Counted from the stretch's first letter, positions 1 to 8,531 are shown. The stretch is DNA of 36,525 nt from Chloroflexota bacterium (GCA_005883625.1 VBDU01000090.1:1-36525); one strand, 5' to 3'. Notes: generated by a model from the letters alone, not told the origin. Translations and numbers: made by a program.

Positions 1-142
1 TGATCTCGGGCTTGTTGCCGCCGTAGTTCACGAGCGAGTCGTGGAGGCCCCGATACGACGCTCCCGGGTTCAGCGCGATGTACTCCACGCCGAACGCCCG
101 GAGCAGGTCGACGATGACGTCGGAGCCGTACCGTGCGGCTAT
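1..142 (-). CDS. TPP-dependent enzyme, N-terminal part (cut by window edge)
   Basis: Only about 45 N-terminal residues are inside the window. Read on the minus strand they give YGSDVIVDLLRAFGVEY followed by IALNPGASYRGLHDSLVNYG. This is the start of the pyrimidine-binding domain of thiamine-diphosphate enzymes related to acetolactate synthase and benzoylformate decarboxylase. It directly follows the NMT1-type binding protein and probably shares its transcript. Start problem: no ATG, GTG or TTG lies in frame ahead of the conserved region. The best-placed codon is ATA at 142-140, which overlaps the upstream TAG stop as ATAG and has GGAG five bases before it. The family call is fairly safe. The exact start is not, and the substrate cannot be told from this fragment. 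Confidence 0.65.
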   Translation of the reverse strand, partial: MAARYGSDVIVDLLRAFGVEYIALNPGASYRGLHDSLVNYGGNKPEI

Positions 143-1179
143 GGCTTCTCCGCCACCTTGCGCTTCTCGGCGTCCTGCACGTACGAGTCGTCGATGACCT
201 TGTTCACGTCGAGGTCCTTGACCTTGGCGTTCGTCGACACGAGCGAGTCGCGCGAGGCGATGAACGCCGCGACGTCAGCGTGCGGGTAGAGCGGGAAAAT
301 GGCGGTGACGTAGAAGTCGTACGTCTCGCCCAGGGCGGCCTCGTCGGTGATATTGAGCATCTTCTTCAGCACGTTGATCGCGAACGGCTTGTCCTTCTTG
401 CCGCGCGCGACCGCCTGGACGAGCGAGTCGACGTAGCGCTGGACGACCGCCTTGTTCGCGCTTGCGTAGGTCCGCGTCGTGACCATCGTGTTGTCGGTCG
501 CGGGGACCTTCTGCTTGGCGAGATCGACGGCGACCTTGAATCCGGCCTTCGTGAGCACCGTCGTATCGGGCGGGTGGCCAGGCCCGGCGTAGACGGCGCC
601 GGCGATCATCGCCGAGGCGAGCGCCGGGACCCCGCCGATCGCCTGGATCGTCACGTCCTTGCTCGGGTCGATGTTGATCTGCTTGAGGCAGGCCAGGAGC
701 GCGACCTCGCTCGAGCCGCCCTTCGTGACGATCCCCAGCGTCTTCCCTTTGAGATCGCTCGGGTCCTTGTACGACGCCGGGACGTAGAGCGCCCAGGGCG
801 AGACGGGGACGAACAGCGCCGTCGCGACGACGTCGGCGCCGCCGACGTACGCGCTCATCGTCTCGGTGCCGCCGAGGTTCGCGATGTCCACCTGGTTCGA
901 GAGGAGCGCCGCCATCGACTTCGACCCCGACTCGATGAGCTGGAGATCGACCTCGAGCGCGTTCTGCTTGAAGTAGCCCCCCTCCTGGGCGGCGAACGGC
1001 GCGAAGTTCGCGGGCGAGATGTTCCCGTACGACGAACGGACCTTGACCACTTGCAGCGCTGTCGCCGACGCGGCCGCGCTCCCGGAGGGCGAGGCGGCCG
1101 ACGGCGCGGTGCTCCCTCCGCACGCGCTGACGAGGACCGAGATCGCGACGACCAGCGCGAGCGTTACCCGAGCGCGCAC
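139..1179 (-). CDS. NMT1/SsuA-type ABC substrate-binding lipoprotein (SBP-1)
   Basis: 346 aa. Residues 1-20 are a lipoprotein signal with lipobox LVSAC (Cys20), then an Ala/Ser/Thr linker and an NMT1/TauA-like periplasmic-binding fold (about 45-335). Family features include the EGGYFKQ segment, the GGTETMSA loop and DLKGKTLGIV at the lobe hinge. It should present a small organic acid or similar ligand to a NitT/TauT-type importer. It is a clear paralogue of the protein at 24137-25171: both carry VVQRYVDSL/A, a VLKK stretch and a TYxFY motif. The GTG start has a good Shine-Dalgarno (GGAGGT, 1186-1191 on the complement). No permease lies beside it; the nearest matching ATPase/permease pair is at 8564-10284. 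The gene points away from an operator-like palindrome at 1213-1227. Ligand unknown. Confidence 0.9.
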   Translation of the reverse strand: MRARVTLALVVAISVLVSACGGSTAPSAASPSGSAAASATALQVVKVRSSYGNISPANFAPFAAQEGGYFKQNALEVDLQLIESGSKSMAALLSNQVDIANLGGTETMSAYVGGADVVATALFVPVSPWALYVPASYKDPSDLKGKTLGIVTKGGSSEVALLACLKQINIDPSKDVTIQAIGGVPALASAMIAGAVYAGPGHPPDTTVLTKAGFKVAVDLAKQKVPATDNTMVTTRTYASANKAVVQRYVDSLVQAVARGKKDKPFAINVLKKMLNITDEAALGETYDFYVTAIFPLYPHADVAAFIASRDSLVSTNAKVKDLDVNKVIDDSYVQDAEKRKVAEKP

Positions 1180-1212
1180 GTGCCCACCTCCGACGCCGCG
1201 GACGCGGCGGTC

Positions 1213-1227
1213 AATTGTTATACCATT
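1213..1227. promoter_or_regulatory. GntR/FadR-type operator, copy 1
   Basis: AATTGTTATACCATT matches the consensus AATGGTCATACCATT seen four more times in the window, with the left half-site degenerate (TTGT for TGGT). It lies between the divergent SBP-1 (start 1179) and bicupin (start 1254) genes, so one site could control both. The TGGTnnnACCA form is typical of FadR-subfamily GntR proteins, and such a gene is at 10844. On the plus strand, TACCAT (1221-1226) could also serve as a -10 element. Confidence 0.75.
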
Positions 1228-1253
1228 CGACCACCCATGGGGATCAGTCGGCC

Positions 1254-2291
1254 GTGAGCGACGGCGAAGGCCGCGTCTTCCTGCGCGGGATCACCTCGGA
1301 GCACTACAGCCTCTCGGAATTCCGCCGCCGCCAGCGCGAGGCCGACCGCGTGCGGCGCGCCGGCACGGTCACCGACGACGCCTCGGTCGCGCATTCCGGT
1401 GACTCCGCGGAGTCGCGGTCCTGGTGGATCCTCGGTCCGGGCGACGAGCCCTTCCTCACCCAGTCGCTCCAGGTGCACTTCGTTGAGCTCTTTCCGGGCG
1501 GCTCCAACCACGGACACGGCCATCAGAACGAGGCCTGCTTCTACATCCTCGCCGGCAAGGGCTACGAGATCCACGACGGCAAGCGGTACGACTGGGAGAA
1601 GGACGACTTCGTCGTCGTCCACACCGACTCCGTGCATCGGCATTTCAACGCGAGCAAGAGCGAGCGTGCGCTCGCGATCGTCATCAAGGCGAAGGCCGCG
1701 TGGATGTACCTCGGCCTCATACAGCAGGGACGGAGCGGTCCGCTCGAGCATCCCGAGCGCTACGAGCCGGCGCGCGATTGGAGCGTCCTCTGGACCCCGG
1801 GCGCGACCGACAAGAAGAAGGTCGTCCGCAGGGCCGAGACGCGCTGGGAGGATACGCGCGACGGGCGCGTCCGCATCGTGAGCTCACCCGCGCGCGCGGA
1901 CCTGCGCACGAACAGCATCGACCTCTACGAGCAGGAGGTCGCGCCGGGCGCGCGCTCGGCGAAGCACTGGCACATGTCCGACGAGGTCGTCTACGTGCTC
2001 TCCGGACGCGGCTCCAGCCTGCACTGGGACGTCACCGCCGAGATCGGCGAGCGCTACCAGGCGCGCGTCGCGAAGGAGCCGACTCGCTGGACGTTCGGTC
2101 CGGGCGACCTCCTCTACGTCCCCCAGAACACCGTGCACCAGCACTTCGCTGACGGCACCGAGCCGCTCCGCTTCATCGTCGGGCAGAACAGGCTCTTCAA
2201 GCTCCTCGGGTACGACTCGGTCGTCTACCTCGAGGACGCCGCGGAGCCGGCGCGCGTGGCGACCGCGCGCGCGACCGCCCCCTCGAGGTAG
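1254..2291 (+). CDS. Bicupin protein, gentisate-dioxygenase-like
   Basis: 345 aa from a GTG start; an upstream in-frame ATG at 1215 lies inside the operator and is unlikely. Two cupin barrels are visible. The first (about 75-150) has metal-ligand-type residues in HGHGHQNEACFYILAG and a later VHRHF. The second (about 215-310) has KHWHMSDEVVYVLSG and VHQHF. Both barrels therefore keep His-x-His, Glu and a distal His, the pattern of Fe(II)/Mn(II) bicupin ring-cleavage dioxygenases (gentisate or hydroxynaphthoate type) and of some sugar-acid cupins. Its sharing of an operator with SBP-1 suggests a catabolic role, perhaps cleavage of a decarboxylated hydroxyaromatic. The dioxygenase function is inference. 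The 3' end overlaps the convergent gene 2225-2512 by 67 bp. Confidence 0.8.
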   Translation: MSDGEGRVFLRGITSEHYSLSEFRRRQREADRVRRAGTVTDDASVAHSGDSAESRSWWILGPGDEPFLTQSLQVHFVELFPGGSNHGHGHQNEACFYILAGKGYEIHDGKRYDWEKDDFVVVHTDSVHRHFNASKSERALAIVIKAKAAWMYLGLIQQGRSGPLEHPERYEPARDWSVLWTPGATDKKKVVRRAETRWEDTRDGRVRIVSSPARADLRTNSIDLYEQEVAPGARSAKHWHMSDEVVYVLSGRGSSLHWDVTAEIGERYQARVAKEPTRWTFGPGDLLYVPQNTVHQHFADGTEPLRFIVGQNRLFKLLGYDSVVYLEDAAEPARVATARATAPSR

Positions 2292-2512
2292 ACCGGCTCG
2301 ATCCCGAGCGCCCAATAGAGGAGCGCCGCCGGGCCGGGCTGCGTCGTCTCCCGCGGGGTGTGCCGTGCCATCCCGCCGAAGCCGACCGGAGCGAACTCCA
2401 GCCAGCCGATCCAGGTGCCGTCCTTGCGCGCGCGCCCGAGCGCGCGAACGCGGTAGAGGTGGCCGTCCGGGTCGCGGACCGGCGTGCGGAACTCGTGGAT
2501 TAGCTCATCCAT
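2225..2512 (-). CDS. Conserved small soluble protein, function unknown
   Basis: 95 aa. The pattern GTWIGWLEF, then RETTQP, ALLYWALGIEP and VYLEGAVARA matches a small uncharacterised family I recognise from diverse bacteria. Its members share an ARA...GR..DGTW.GWLEF strand region and end with YW..G..P.YLEGA. That conservation argues the frame is real despite the 67-bp antisense overlap with the end of the bicupin gene. No signal peptide, membrane segment or catalytic motif is apparent. The ATG at 2512 has only a weak purine-rich stretch upstream. It is not obviously connected to the catabolic genes around it. Function unknown. Confidence 0.7.
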   Translation of the reverse strand: MDELIHEFRTPVRDPDGHLYRVRALGRARKDGTWIGWLEFAPVGFGGMARHTPRETTQPGPAALLYWALGIEPVYLEGAVARAVATRAGSAASSR

Positions 2513-2592
2513 GCCGCGCGCTCGCCGCAGGGACCGCGCCAGCGAGCGCTTCGTTACCGGTTCGTTAGACGACGGACATGGGATCCATCTGC

Positions 2593-2748
2593 CTACCAGA
2601 CGATCCGAATCGGGTACCGCCGCAGCTGGGCGTCGGCCGTCACGAGCACCAGGTCTTCGACGATGGCTTGCGCGATAAGGAGCCGATCGAACGGATCTCG
2701 ATGAGTCGGGAGAGGTGGGGCGCTCGCCAGGAGCGCTTGTGACACCAT
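2593..2748 (-). pseudogene. VapC/PIN-domain toxin remnant (C-terminal 51 aa)
   Basis: Residues read LPTHRDPFDRLLIAQA, then LVTADAQLRRYPI. This is the characteristic C-terminal third of VapC-like PIN ribonucleases, with the conserved Asp of DPFDR and the TAD motif. A complete VapC is about 130 aa and needs N-terminal acidic residues (LLDTH-type). The open frame continues upstream, but there it is only the antisense shadow of the membrane-protein gene at 2747, and no antitoxin gene is visible. It is best read as a truncated, inactive remnant. Confidence 0.6.
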
Positions 2749-3034
2749 GCGCGCCGTGTGCTGCGTCCTCGTGCTTCTCGCCCTCGTGGGACCACGCCTT
2801 GTTCTCGCCCTGCTGTGGCTCTTCACCGAGTATCTGAGCCGAGCGTTCGACACGTTCCTCTGGCCCTTGCTGGGCTTCCTCTTCCTGCCGTGGACGACGA
2901 TCGCGTACGCCATCGCGCAGAACGAACTCGGCGGCCTCGGCGGGCTTGGCCTCGTCGTCGTCGTGCTCGGCTTCCTGGCCGACATCGGCGTCATCGGCGG
3001 CGGCGCCCGCCGGCGGAGCTTCGGAACCAGCTAG
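2747..3034 (+). CDS. Small conserved membrane protein
   Basis: 95 aa with three hydrophobic segments (about 3-25, 35-55 and 62-85). The WPLLGFLFLPWTTIAYA stretch and a glycine-rich GGLGGLG turn resemble a small uncharacterised integral-membrane family of high-GC bacteria, annotated only as hypothetical. The ATG start is preceded by AGGAG about 13 bases upstream. It is convergent with UbiD-1, with 13 bp between the stops, and its 5' end abuts the VapC remnant on the other strand. No function can be assigned beyond membrane location. Confidence 0.65.
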   Translation: MRAVCCVLVLLALVGPRLVLALLWLFTEYLSRAFDTFLWPLLGFLFLPWTTIAYAIAQNELGGLGGLGLVVVVLGFLADIGVIGGGARRRSFGTS

Positions 3035-3047
3035 CGATCCCGAGCCG

Positions 3048-4526
3048 CTACGGCAGGTCCTTCGGCTTCTCTCCCTTGCCCACGAGCCAGCCCCAGCGGT
3101 CGAGCGCCTTCTTCTTCGTCGCGGGCGTAGGAAGCTGCGAGAGCGGGAACTTGTCGAGCCACTCCCACGGCCGTGTCGCGTCGATGATCGCGCGCGAGCT
3201 GAAGCCCTTCTTGTCCGGATGGATGCGCGGATCGAGCGGGCCCGGCCACGCGCGAGGGATGATGTCGATCGATTCGGCCGGCTCGCTGCGCGTGCACATG
3301 GCCCAGAGGACCTGCTCGAGGTCCATGACGTCGATGTCGTCGTCGACGACGATCGTGTAGCGGCCGAGGTACGCGCCGGTGTGCACGCTCGCGGCGGCGT
3401 GGCCGACCTGCCGCGCGTGGCCCGCGTAGCGCTGCTTGATCGAGATCGCGTTGAAGAGCCGCGACCCGCCGACCTCGTGGCACCAGACGCCGACGATGCC
3501 CGGGATCGACGCCGCCTCGAGGTCGCCGCGGAGGCGCGCGCTCCGCATGAACGCGCGGTAGAAGGACTGCTCGTCGGGCGGGACGTTCGGGGGAGACGCG
3601 AGGATGATCGGGTCGTTGCGGAAGTAGATCGCCTCGACGCGGAACACCGGCTCGGGGCGATCCAGCGAGGCGTAGTAGCCGGTCCACTCGCCGAACGGAC
3701 CCTCGACCTCGCGCTCGTCCGGGTCGACCCAGCCCTCCATCACGATCTCGGCGTCCGCGGGGATCGGCAGCCCGGTGACGGGTCCCTTCACGACGCGATA
3801 CGGCGTCCCGCGCACGCCGCCCGCCCAGTCGTACTCGGTGACGCCGTACGGGATCTCGGTGCACGCGGCGAGGAAGAGCAGCGGGTCGCCGCCGGGGCAG
3901 AAGGCGAGCGGCATGCGCTCCTTGCGCGCGAACCACTTGTCGCGGTGCTGGCGGCCGTGCTTGCCCGGCGAGATGTAGAAGCCGAGGCGTTTCTTGTCGT
4001 GGACCATCACGCGGTATGTGCCGAGGTTCACCCAGCCCTCGTCGGGGTCGCGCGTGATGTCGAAGCTGCCGGTCCCGAGGTACCGTCCGCCGTCGAACTC
4101 GTGCCACTTGGGGGCGGGGAAGATCGTGTTGTCCACCTGGTCGCCGCGCAGGACGTTCTCGAAGACCGGACCGTCCTTGGTGACCTCGGCCGGGATCGCC
4201 TGGATGCCTTTGCGCACCCGCTCCTGCCATTGGCGCACGAGCTCGTGCGGCTCCGCGTTCGGATCGAGGCCGAGCGTCACCGCGATGCGCGCGAACGAGC
4301 CGAGCCCGTTCGACAGGACGCGGAAGCCCTTCTTGTAGCCGGGGATCTCGTCGAAGAGCGTGGCCTTCGAGGGGCGGGTGCGGCCCAGGAGCTCGGTCGC
4401 CATCCCGATGTCCTCTTCTGCCGTCGCGCCGCGCACGGTCTGCAGCTCGCCGAGCGCCTCGACGCGCCGCAGCCAGTCGCGCAGGTCGGTCGGGGTGGTG
4501 ACTTTCGGCTTCGTTTCGATGGCCAT
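3048..4526 (-). CDS. UbiD-family prenyl-FMN decarboxylase (UbiD-1)
   Basis: 492 aa, the usual family length. All hallmark residues are visible. The metal/prFMN-binding set is Asn167, Arg172 (NLGTYR), His190 (SPGKH) and Glu231 (GVTEYDWAG). The catalytic E-R-E triad is Arg172, Glu275 and Glu280 (EGPFGEWTGYY). Such enzymes reversibly decarboxylate aromatic or alpha,beta-unsaturated acids using prenylated FMN. It is the last gene of a minus-strand operon behind a complete ABC importer (binding protein, permease, ATPase), suggesting the importer brings in its substrate or a precursor. The gap to the ATPase stop is 39 bp. It is closely similar to UbiD-3 (22604-24073). Substrate unknown; a ubiquinone role is unlikely given the context and four paralogues. 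Confidence 0.93.
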   Translation of the reverse strand: MAIETKPKVTTPTDLRDWLRRVEALGELQTVRGATAEEDIGMATELLGRTRPSKATLFDEIPGYKKGFRVLSNGLGSFARIAVTLGLDPNAEPHELVRQWQERVRKGIQAIPAEVTKDGPVFENVLRGDQVDNTIFPAPKWHEFDGGRYLGTGSFDITRDPDEGWVNLGTYRVMVHDKKRLGFYISPGKHGRQHRDKWFARKERMPLAFCPGGDPLLFLAACTEIPYGVTEYDWAGGVRGTPYRVVKGPVTGLPIPADAEIVMEGWVDPDEREVEGPFGEWTGYYASLDRPEPVFRVEAIYFRNDPIILASPPNVPPDEQSFYRAFMRSARLRGDLEAASIPGIVGVWCHEVGGSRLFNAISIKQRYAGHARQVGHAAASVHTGAYLGRYTIVVDDDIDVMDLEQVLWAMCTRSEPAESIDIIPRAWPGPLDPRIHPDKKGFSSRAIIDATRPWEWLDKFPLSQLPTPATKKKALDRWGWLVGKGEKPKDLP

Positions 4527-4565
4527 GGCCGCCCTCTCAATCTCTCGGCTACGCCGAGGAGACAG

Positions 4566-5684
4566 CTACTCCGTGTCCTGTTCAAAAGTACGCGTGAGCG
4601 CGCGTGGCCGCCATCCGTCGTCGGGGATGGCGAGGCAGTGATCGGGCGGCAGCTCGACCCACACCTTCTGGTCGCGCCGCAGCTCCGCGGCGGGATGCGC
4701 CCGCGCACGCATGACCGTGTCGCCGATCTCGACGACGCAGTCGAGGTGGTCGCCGAGGAACGCCGCGACGCGCAGCGTGCCCGCGAACTCATTCGGCCCG
4801 CCCGTCGCGCCCGCGTGCACCAGGAGCCGCTCGGGCCGCAGGACGAGGAGCGCCTTCGCGCCGGGCACGAGCGCCTCGGAGAGCGCGCAGCGCACCACGC
4901 CGCCGAGCGCGCGCACGCCGCCGTCCACTACCTCGCCGGGGACGAACGTCGCGTCGCCCACGAAGTCGGCGACGAAGGGTGACGCCGGGCTCGCGTAGAG
5001 CTCGCGCGGCCGCCCTTCCTGCACGATCCTCCCGCTTTGCATGACCGCGACCCGGTGCGAGAGGAAGAGCGCCTCGGCCTGGTCGTGCGTGACGTAGACG
5101 GTCGTGATGCCCAGCCGGCGCTGCAGCTCGCGCAGCTCGATGCGCATGCGCTGGCGCAGCTTCGCGTCGAGGTTCGACAGCGGCTCGTCGAGCAGGAGCA
5201 GCCTGGGCTTGCGGACGAGCGCGCGCGCGAGGGCGAGACGCTGCTGCTGGCCCCCGGAAAGCTGCGGCGCGGGGCGGCGCTCGAGGCCTTCGAGGCCGAC
5301 GAGCGCGAGCGCCTCCTTCACGAGCCGCGCGATCTCTTCCTTCGACGGTCGGTCCTGGCTCACCTCGAGAGGGAACGCGACGTTCTGGAACACGCTCATG
5401 TGGGGCCAGATGGCGTAGCTCTGGAACACCATGCCGATGTCGCGCGAGTACGTCGGCACGAACCTTCCCTCGCCCGACAGGACGCGGCCGTCGAGGCGGA
5501 TGACGCCGCCCTCGGGACGCTCCAGTCCCGCGAGGCACCGGAGCGTCGTGGTCTTGCCGCAGCCGGACGGACCGAGCAGCGTGTAGAAGCGCCCGTCCTC
5601 CACGGTGAATGAGACGTCCTCGACCGCGTGGACGCCGCCACGGTCGGTCGTGTACGTCTTGCGGAGCCGTTCGACCTCGAGCAT
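4566..5684 (-). CDS. ABC transporter ATP-binding protein (Fe3+/AEP/spermidine-type)
   Basis: 372 aa. Walker A GPSGCGKTTT (about 37-46), Q-loop VFQSYAIWP, signature LSGGQQQRLALARAL, Walker B LLLLDEP and H-loop YVTHDQ are all intact. A C-terminal TOBE-like domain of about 130 aa (LVLRPERLLVH) follows, as in FbpC/PotA-type ATPases. The ATG overlaps the permease stop as TGATG, implying translational coupling. It energises the permease at 5684-7405 for the ligand bound by the lipoprotein at 7415-8497. Related systems carry ferric iron, 2-aminoethylphosphonate, thiamine or organic anions. The operon ending in a UbiD favours an organic acid, but that is inference. Confidence 0.93.
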   Translation of the reverse strand: MLEVERLRKTYTTDRGGVHAVEDVSFTVEDGRFYTLLGPSGCGKTTTLRCLAGLERPEGGVIRLDGRVLSGEGRFVPTYSRDIGMVFQSYAIWPHMSVFQNVAFPLEVSQDRPSKEEIARLVKEALALVGLEGLERRPAPQLSGGQQQRLALARALVRKPRLLLLDEPLSNLDAKLRQRMRIELRELQRRLGITTVYVTHDQAEALFLSHRVAVMQSGRIVQEGRPRELYASPASPFVADFVGDATFVPGEVVDGGVRALGGVVRCALSEALVPGAKALLVLRPERLLVHAGATGGPNEFAGTLRVAAFLGDHLDCVVEIGDTVMRARAHPAAELRRDQKVWVELPPDHCLAIPDDGWRPRALTRTFEQDTE

Positions 5685-7405
5685 CAGGTGGCCTGCACGG
5701 TCCGTCCGCCGAGACGCTGGAGGACGGCGACGAGGGCGACGAGGACGACGATCATCATCACCGAGAGCGCGGCGATCGCGGTGTACTGGCCGGTCTCGCG
5801 CATGTCGAAGATGCGGATCGCGAGCACGACGCTCTGTGTCGAGTAGAGGAGGATCCCCGCCGAGAGCTCGCGGAGCGAGACGATGAAGACGTAGATCCAC
5901 GCCGCGAGCAGCGCGGGCCGCAGCAGCGGGATGGTCACCCGACGGAAGGTCGGCCACCAGCGCGCGCCGGCCGCCGTCGAGGCCTCTTCGAGCTCCTTGT
6001 GGATCTGCGCGAGGCCGCCGCTCATCGAGCGGATGCCGTACGGGAGGTAGCGGGTCACGTACGCGATGATGAGGATCCAGATCGTCCCGTAGATGCCGAT
6101 CTGGATGGTCGAGTAAAGCCACACCAGGGAGACACCGAGGACGATCCCCGGGATCGCGATCGGCACGAACGCGAGGAAGTCGAGCAAGCCGCGGCCGGGC
6201 GTCCTCGTGCGGATGGTGATCCACGCGACCACGGAGGTGATGGCGACCACGACCGTGGCCGAGACGAGCGCGAGCTTCAGGCTGTTCACGATGGCCGCGC
6301 GCGTGAGGTCGTCCTCGAGGATGAACGAGTAGTTTTTGAGCGTGAGCTCGCGGAAGTTCTCGACCGACGGAAGCGTGTAGACCCGGATGAGGCTCGAGTA
6401 GAGCAGGACGACGAACGGGAGTGCGACGGCGAGGAGCCCGTAGACCGCGAGTCCGGCGAGCGCGAGGAACCGGAAACGCCCGAGCTCGACGCGCCGAGGC
6501 CGGTAGGCCTTCCCCGTGATCGTGGCGAAGCGCTCGGCGTGCCGCGTCACGCGGCGGTGGAGCAGAAGCCCGAGGACCGAGATCGCGAGGAGCACCGAGG
6601 CGTACGCGGCCATGAGGCCGTAGTTCGGCGGGTACTGCTTGAGCGCCAGGTAGATGCGCGACGTGTACACGAAGACGCGGCCGGGGAGGCCGATGATCGC
6701 GGGCACCTCGAACGACTCGAGGGTGCGCACGAAGAGGATGAGCACCACCGACGCCGCCGTCGGCAGGAGGAGCGGGAGCGTCACGCGGCGCAGCGTCTTC
6801 CACGGATCCGCGCGCGACGCGGCCGCGGCCTCCTCGAGGCTCGGATCCATCGTCCGGAACGCCGCGCTCATGAGCACGAACGCGAGCGGCGCGCTGTGCA
6901 GCCCTTCGATCCAGATCATCCCGGGGATCGTGTAGGCCGACAGCGAGAACCCGAAGGCCCCCTTGAGCGGCGCGTTGATCCAGCCGATCTCGGGGCTCAG
7001 GAGGAAGAGCCACGCGATCGTGTGGATGATCCCCGGGACGATGAGCGGAACGAGCGCGATGCCGTACCAGAGGTTGCGCAGCGGAACGTCGCTCCGCTCT
7101 ACGGCCCAGGCGATCGCGGTGCCCATCGCGAAGGCGACGACGGCCGACCCGCCGGCGTACGCGAGCGAGTTCGCGAGGAGCTCGAATGACGCCTGGTCGG
7201 TCAGCACGCGCGCGAACCACCTGGTCGTGAACTGGAAGTCGAAGACGCTCCCGCCGGACGAGAACGCGCCGAGCACGAGGATGGCGAGCGGAAAGAGCGT
7301 GAGATACGCGAGGACCGCTATCGCCGCCGCGACGATCACGACGTCCGCCCGCCACGTGGGCGCATGGAGCGCCACGCGGCGGGCGGTCACGCCGGCCGAG
7401 GTCAC
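5684..7405 (-). CDS. ABC transporter permease, fused two-domain (FbpB/ThiP-like)
   Basis: 573 aa with about twelve predicted membrane helices. These form two tandem BPD-type permease halves (about 1-290 and 300-573), the fused arrangement typical of ferric-iron, thiamine and AEP importers. Each half has an EAA-like loop: ASRADPWKTLRRVTLPLL in the first and ASTAAGARWWPTFRRVTIP in the second. These contact the ATPase. The GTG start at 7405 lies 9 bp after the binding-protein stop, with CTGAGG as a likely ribosome site. The stop overlaps the ATPase start. Together the three genes make a complete importer. Confidence 0.92.
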   Translation of the reverse strand: MTSAGVTARRVALHAPTWRADVVIVAAAIAVLAYLTLFPLAILVLGAFSSGGSVFDFQFTTRWFARVLTDQASFELLANSLAYAGGSAVVAFAMGTAIAWAVERSDVPLRNLWYGIALVPLIVPGIIHTIAWLFLLSPEIGWINAPLKGAFGFSLSAYTIPGMIWIEGLHSAPLAFVLMSAAFRTMDPSLEEAAAASRADPWKTLRRVTLPLLLPTAASVVLILFVRTLESFEVPAIIGLPGRVFVYTSRIYLALKQYPPNYGLMAAYASVLLAISVLGLLLHRRVTRHAERFATITGKAYRPRRVELGRFRFLALAGLAVYGLLAVALPFVVLLYSSLIRVYTLPSVENFRELTLKNYSFILEDDLTRAAIVNSLKLALVSATVVVAITSVVAWITIRTRTPGRGLLDFLAFVPIAIPGIVLGVSLVWLYSTIQIGIYGTIWILIIAYVTRYLPYGIRSMSGGLAQIHKELEEASTAAGARWWPTFRRVTIPLLRPALLAAWIYVFIVSLRELSAGILLYSTQSVVLAIRIFDMRETGQYTAIAALSVMMIVVLVALVAVLQRLGGRTVQAT

Positions 7406-7414
7406 CTCAGGGCG

Positions 7415-8497
7415 TTACTTGATACCGAGCGTCGCGCGCCAGAAATCCGAGTCCTTGTCGAAGTCGGCGCGCAGATCGAGGGATACGTAGAAGCTCTTCG
7501 CGAAGTTCGTGAGGTCCGGGTACTTCGGTGCGATCTTCGGGTTCGCCGGCACGCGTCCGGTGCTCTGGATCGCCAGCTGACCCTCGTCGGCGGTCAGCCA
7601 CTCCATCAGGAGCTTGCCCGCGTTCGGGTGCGGCGGCTTGTCCGCGAGGGACATCGCCTGCACGTCCGTGATGATCGGGTCGGTCCGCGCCCAGTCGATC
7701 GTCTTCTTGTCCTCGTATTTGAGCTGTGCGAGCCGGTGACCGTTCGACGAGAGCGTCGCGGCGAACTCGCCGGCGGCGAGGAGGTTCGCCATCTCGGTGT
7801 GCCCGCTCCGGAGCGACGGCTTGTTCGCGGCGATGCACTTGAGGGTGGCCTGCGCCTCGGCGTCGCCGAGGATCTTGCGCAGCGCCGAGTACACGACGAC
7901 GTCGCCCTGCTCGACGGCGATCTTCCCGGATAGCGCGGGGTTGCAGAGGTCCTTCCAGGTCTTGATCGTCACCCCGGCGGGGAGCTTCGCGGTGTTGAGA
8001 CCAGGAAGGTCGTTGTTCACGCGGGCCGCGACGAACGCGCCGTCCTTGTCCTTCACCTGATCCGGGTAGCCGTCGAAGGACGCGGTCTTGTACTTCTGCG
8101 TGTAGCCCTGCTGGATGATGAAGCCGACCTCGAAGAGGTTCGACTCGACCACGTCCATCAGGTTCTGGCCGGCCTTCTTCTCGGTGACGACCTTGGTGAC
8201 GAGGTCCTCGCCCGAAGCCCGCGTGTGCTGGACCTTCAGGCCGGGGAACTTCTGCTCGAAGAGCGGGAAGACCTTCTTCGCGTCGTCGTTGTTCATCGAC
8301 GAGTAGATCGCGACCGTGCCCTCGGCCTTCGCCAGCTCGTAGAGGCGAGTCATCGCCTGAGCGGATGTTTCCTTGCTCGCCGCCGCGGTCGCCGTGGGCG
8401 CCACGGACGGGCTCGCCGCCGGTGACGCCCCGCCCCCGCACGCAGCGACGAGGATCGCGGCCGTCGCGCACCTCGCGAGGAACGACGAACGGACCAT
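7415..8497 (-). CDS. ABC substrate-binding lipoprotein, Fe3+-type/family 1 (SBP-2)
   Basis: 360 aa. The signal peptide ends in lipobox LVAAC (Cys20), followed by an Ala/Ser/Pro/Thr spacer (about 22-42). The binding fold begins LAKAEGTVAIYSSMN, typical of AfuA/FbpA and PhnS-like proteins. Later landmarks are LNTAKLPAGV, TWKDLCNPALSGKIAV and LMEWLTADEGQ. The canonical iron-binding tyrosine pair near the C-terminus is not evident (AKSFYVSLDL contains one Tyr), so a ferric ligand is doubtful and an organic anion is plausible. The start has a strong Shine-Dalgarno (GGAGGT). It is the first gene of the unit that ends with UbiD-1, and its start is 34 bp from operator copy 2. Confidence 0.9.
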   Translation of the reverse strand: MVRSSFLARCATAAILVAACGGGASPAASPSVAPTATAAASKETSAQAMTRLYELAKAEGTVAIYSSMNNDDAKKVFPLFEQKFPGLKVQHTRASGEDLVTKVVTEKKAGQNLMDVVESNLFEVGFIIQQGYTQKYKTASFDGYPDQVKDKDGAFVAARVNNDLPGLNTAKLPAGVTIKTWKDLCNPALSGKIAVEQGDVVVYSALRKILGDAEAQATLKCIAANKPSLRSGHTEMANLLAAGEFAATLSSNGHRLAQLKYEDKKTIDWARTDPIITDVQAMSLADKPPHPNAGKLLMEWLTADEGQLAIQSTGRVPANPKIAPKYPDLTNFAKSFYVSLDLRADFDKDSDFWRATLGIK

Positions 8498-8531
8498 CCC
8501 CCAAACCTCCAGCGGAAGGGCTCCCGCGGCG

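Noticed and set aside
133..1257. Long plus-strand frame opposite SBP-1
   Set aside because: Composition is Arg/Asp/Glu-rich with no family motif. The minus strand encodes a clear lipoprotein.
4566..7355. A 929-residue frame covering the permease region and the ATPase
   Set aside because: Its first part is the shadow of the real permease (5684-7405). Only the last 372 residues are the ATPase.
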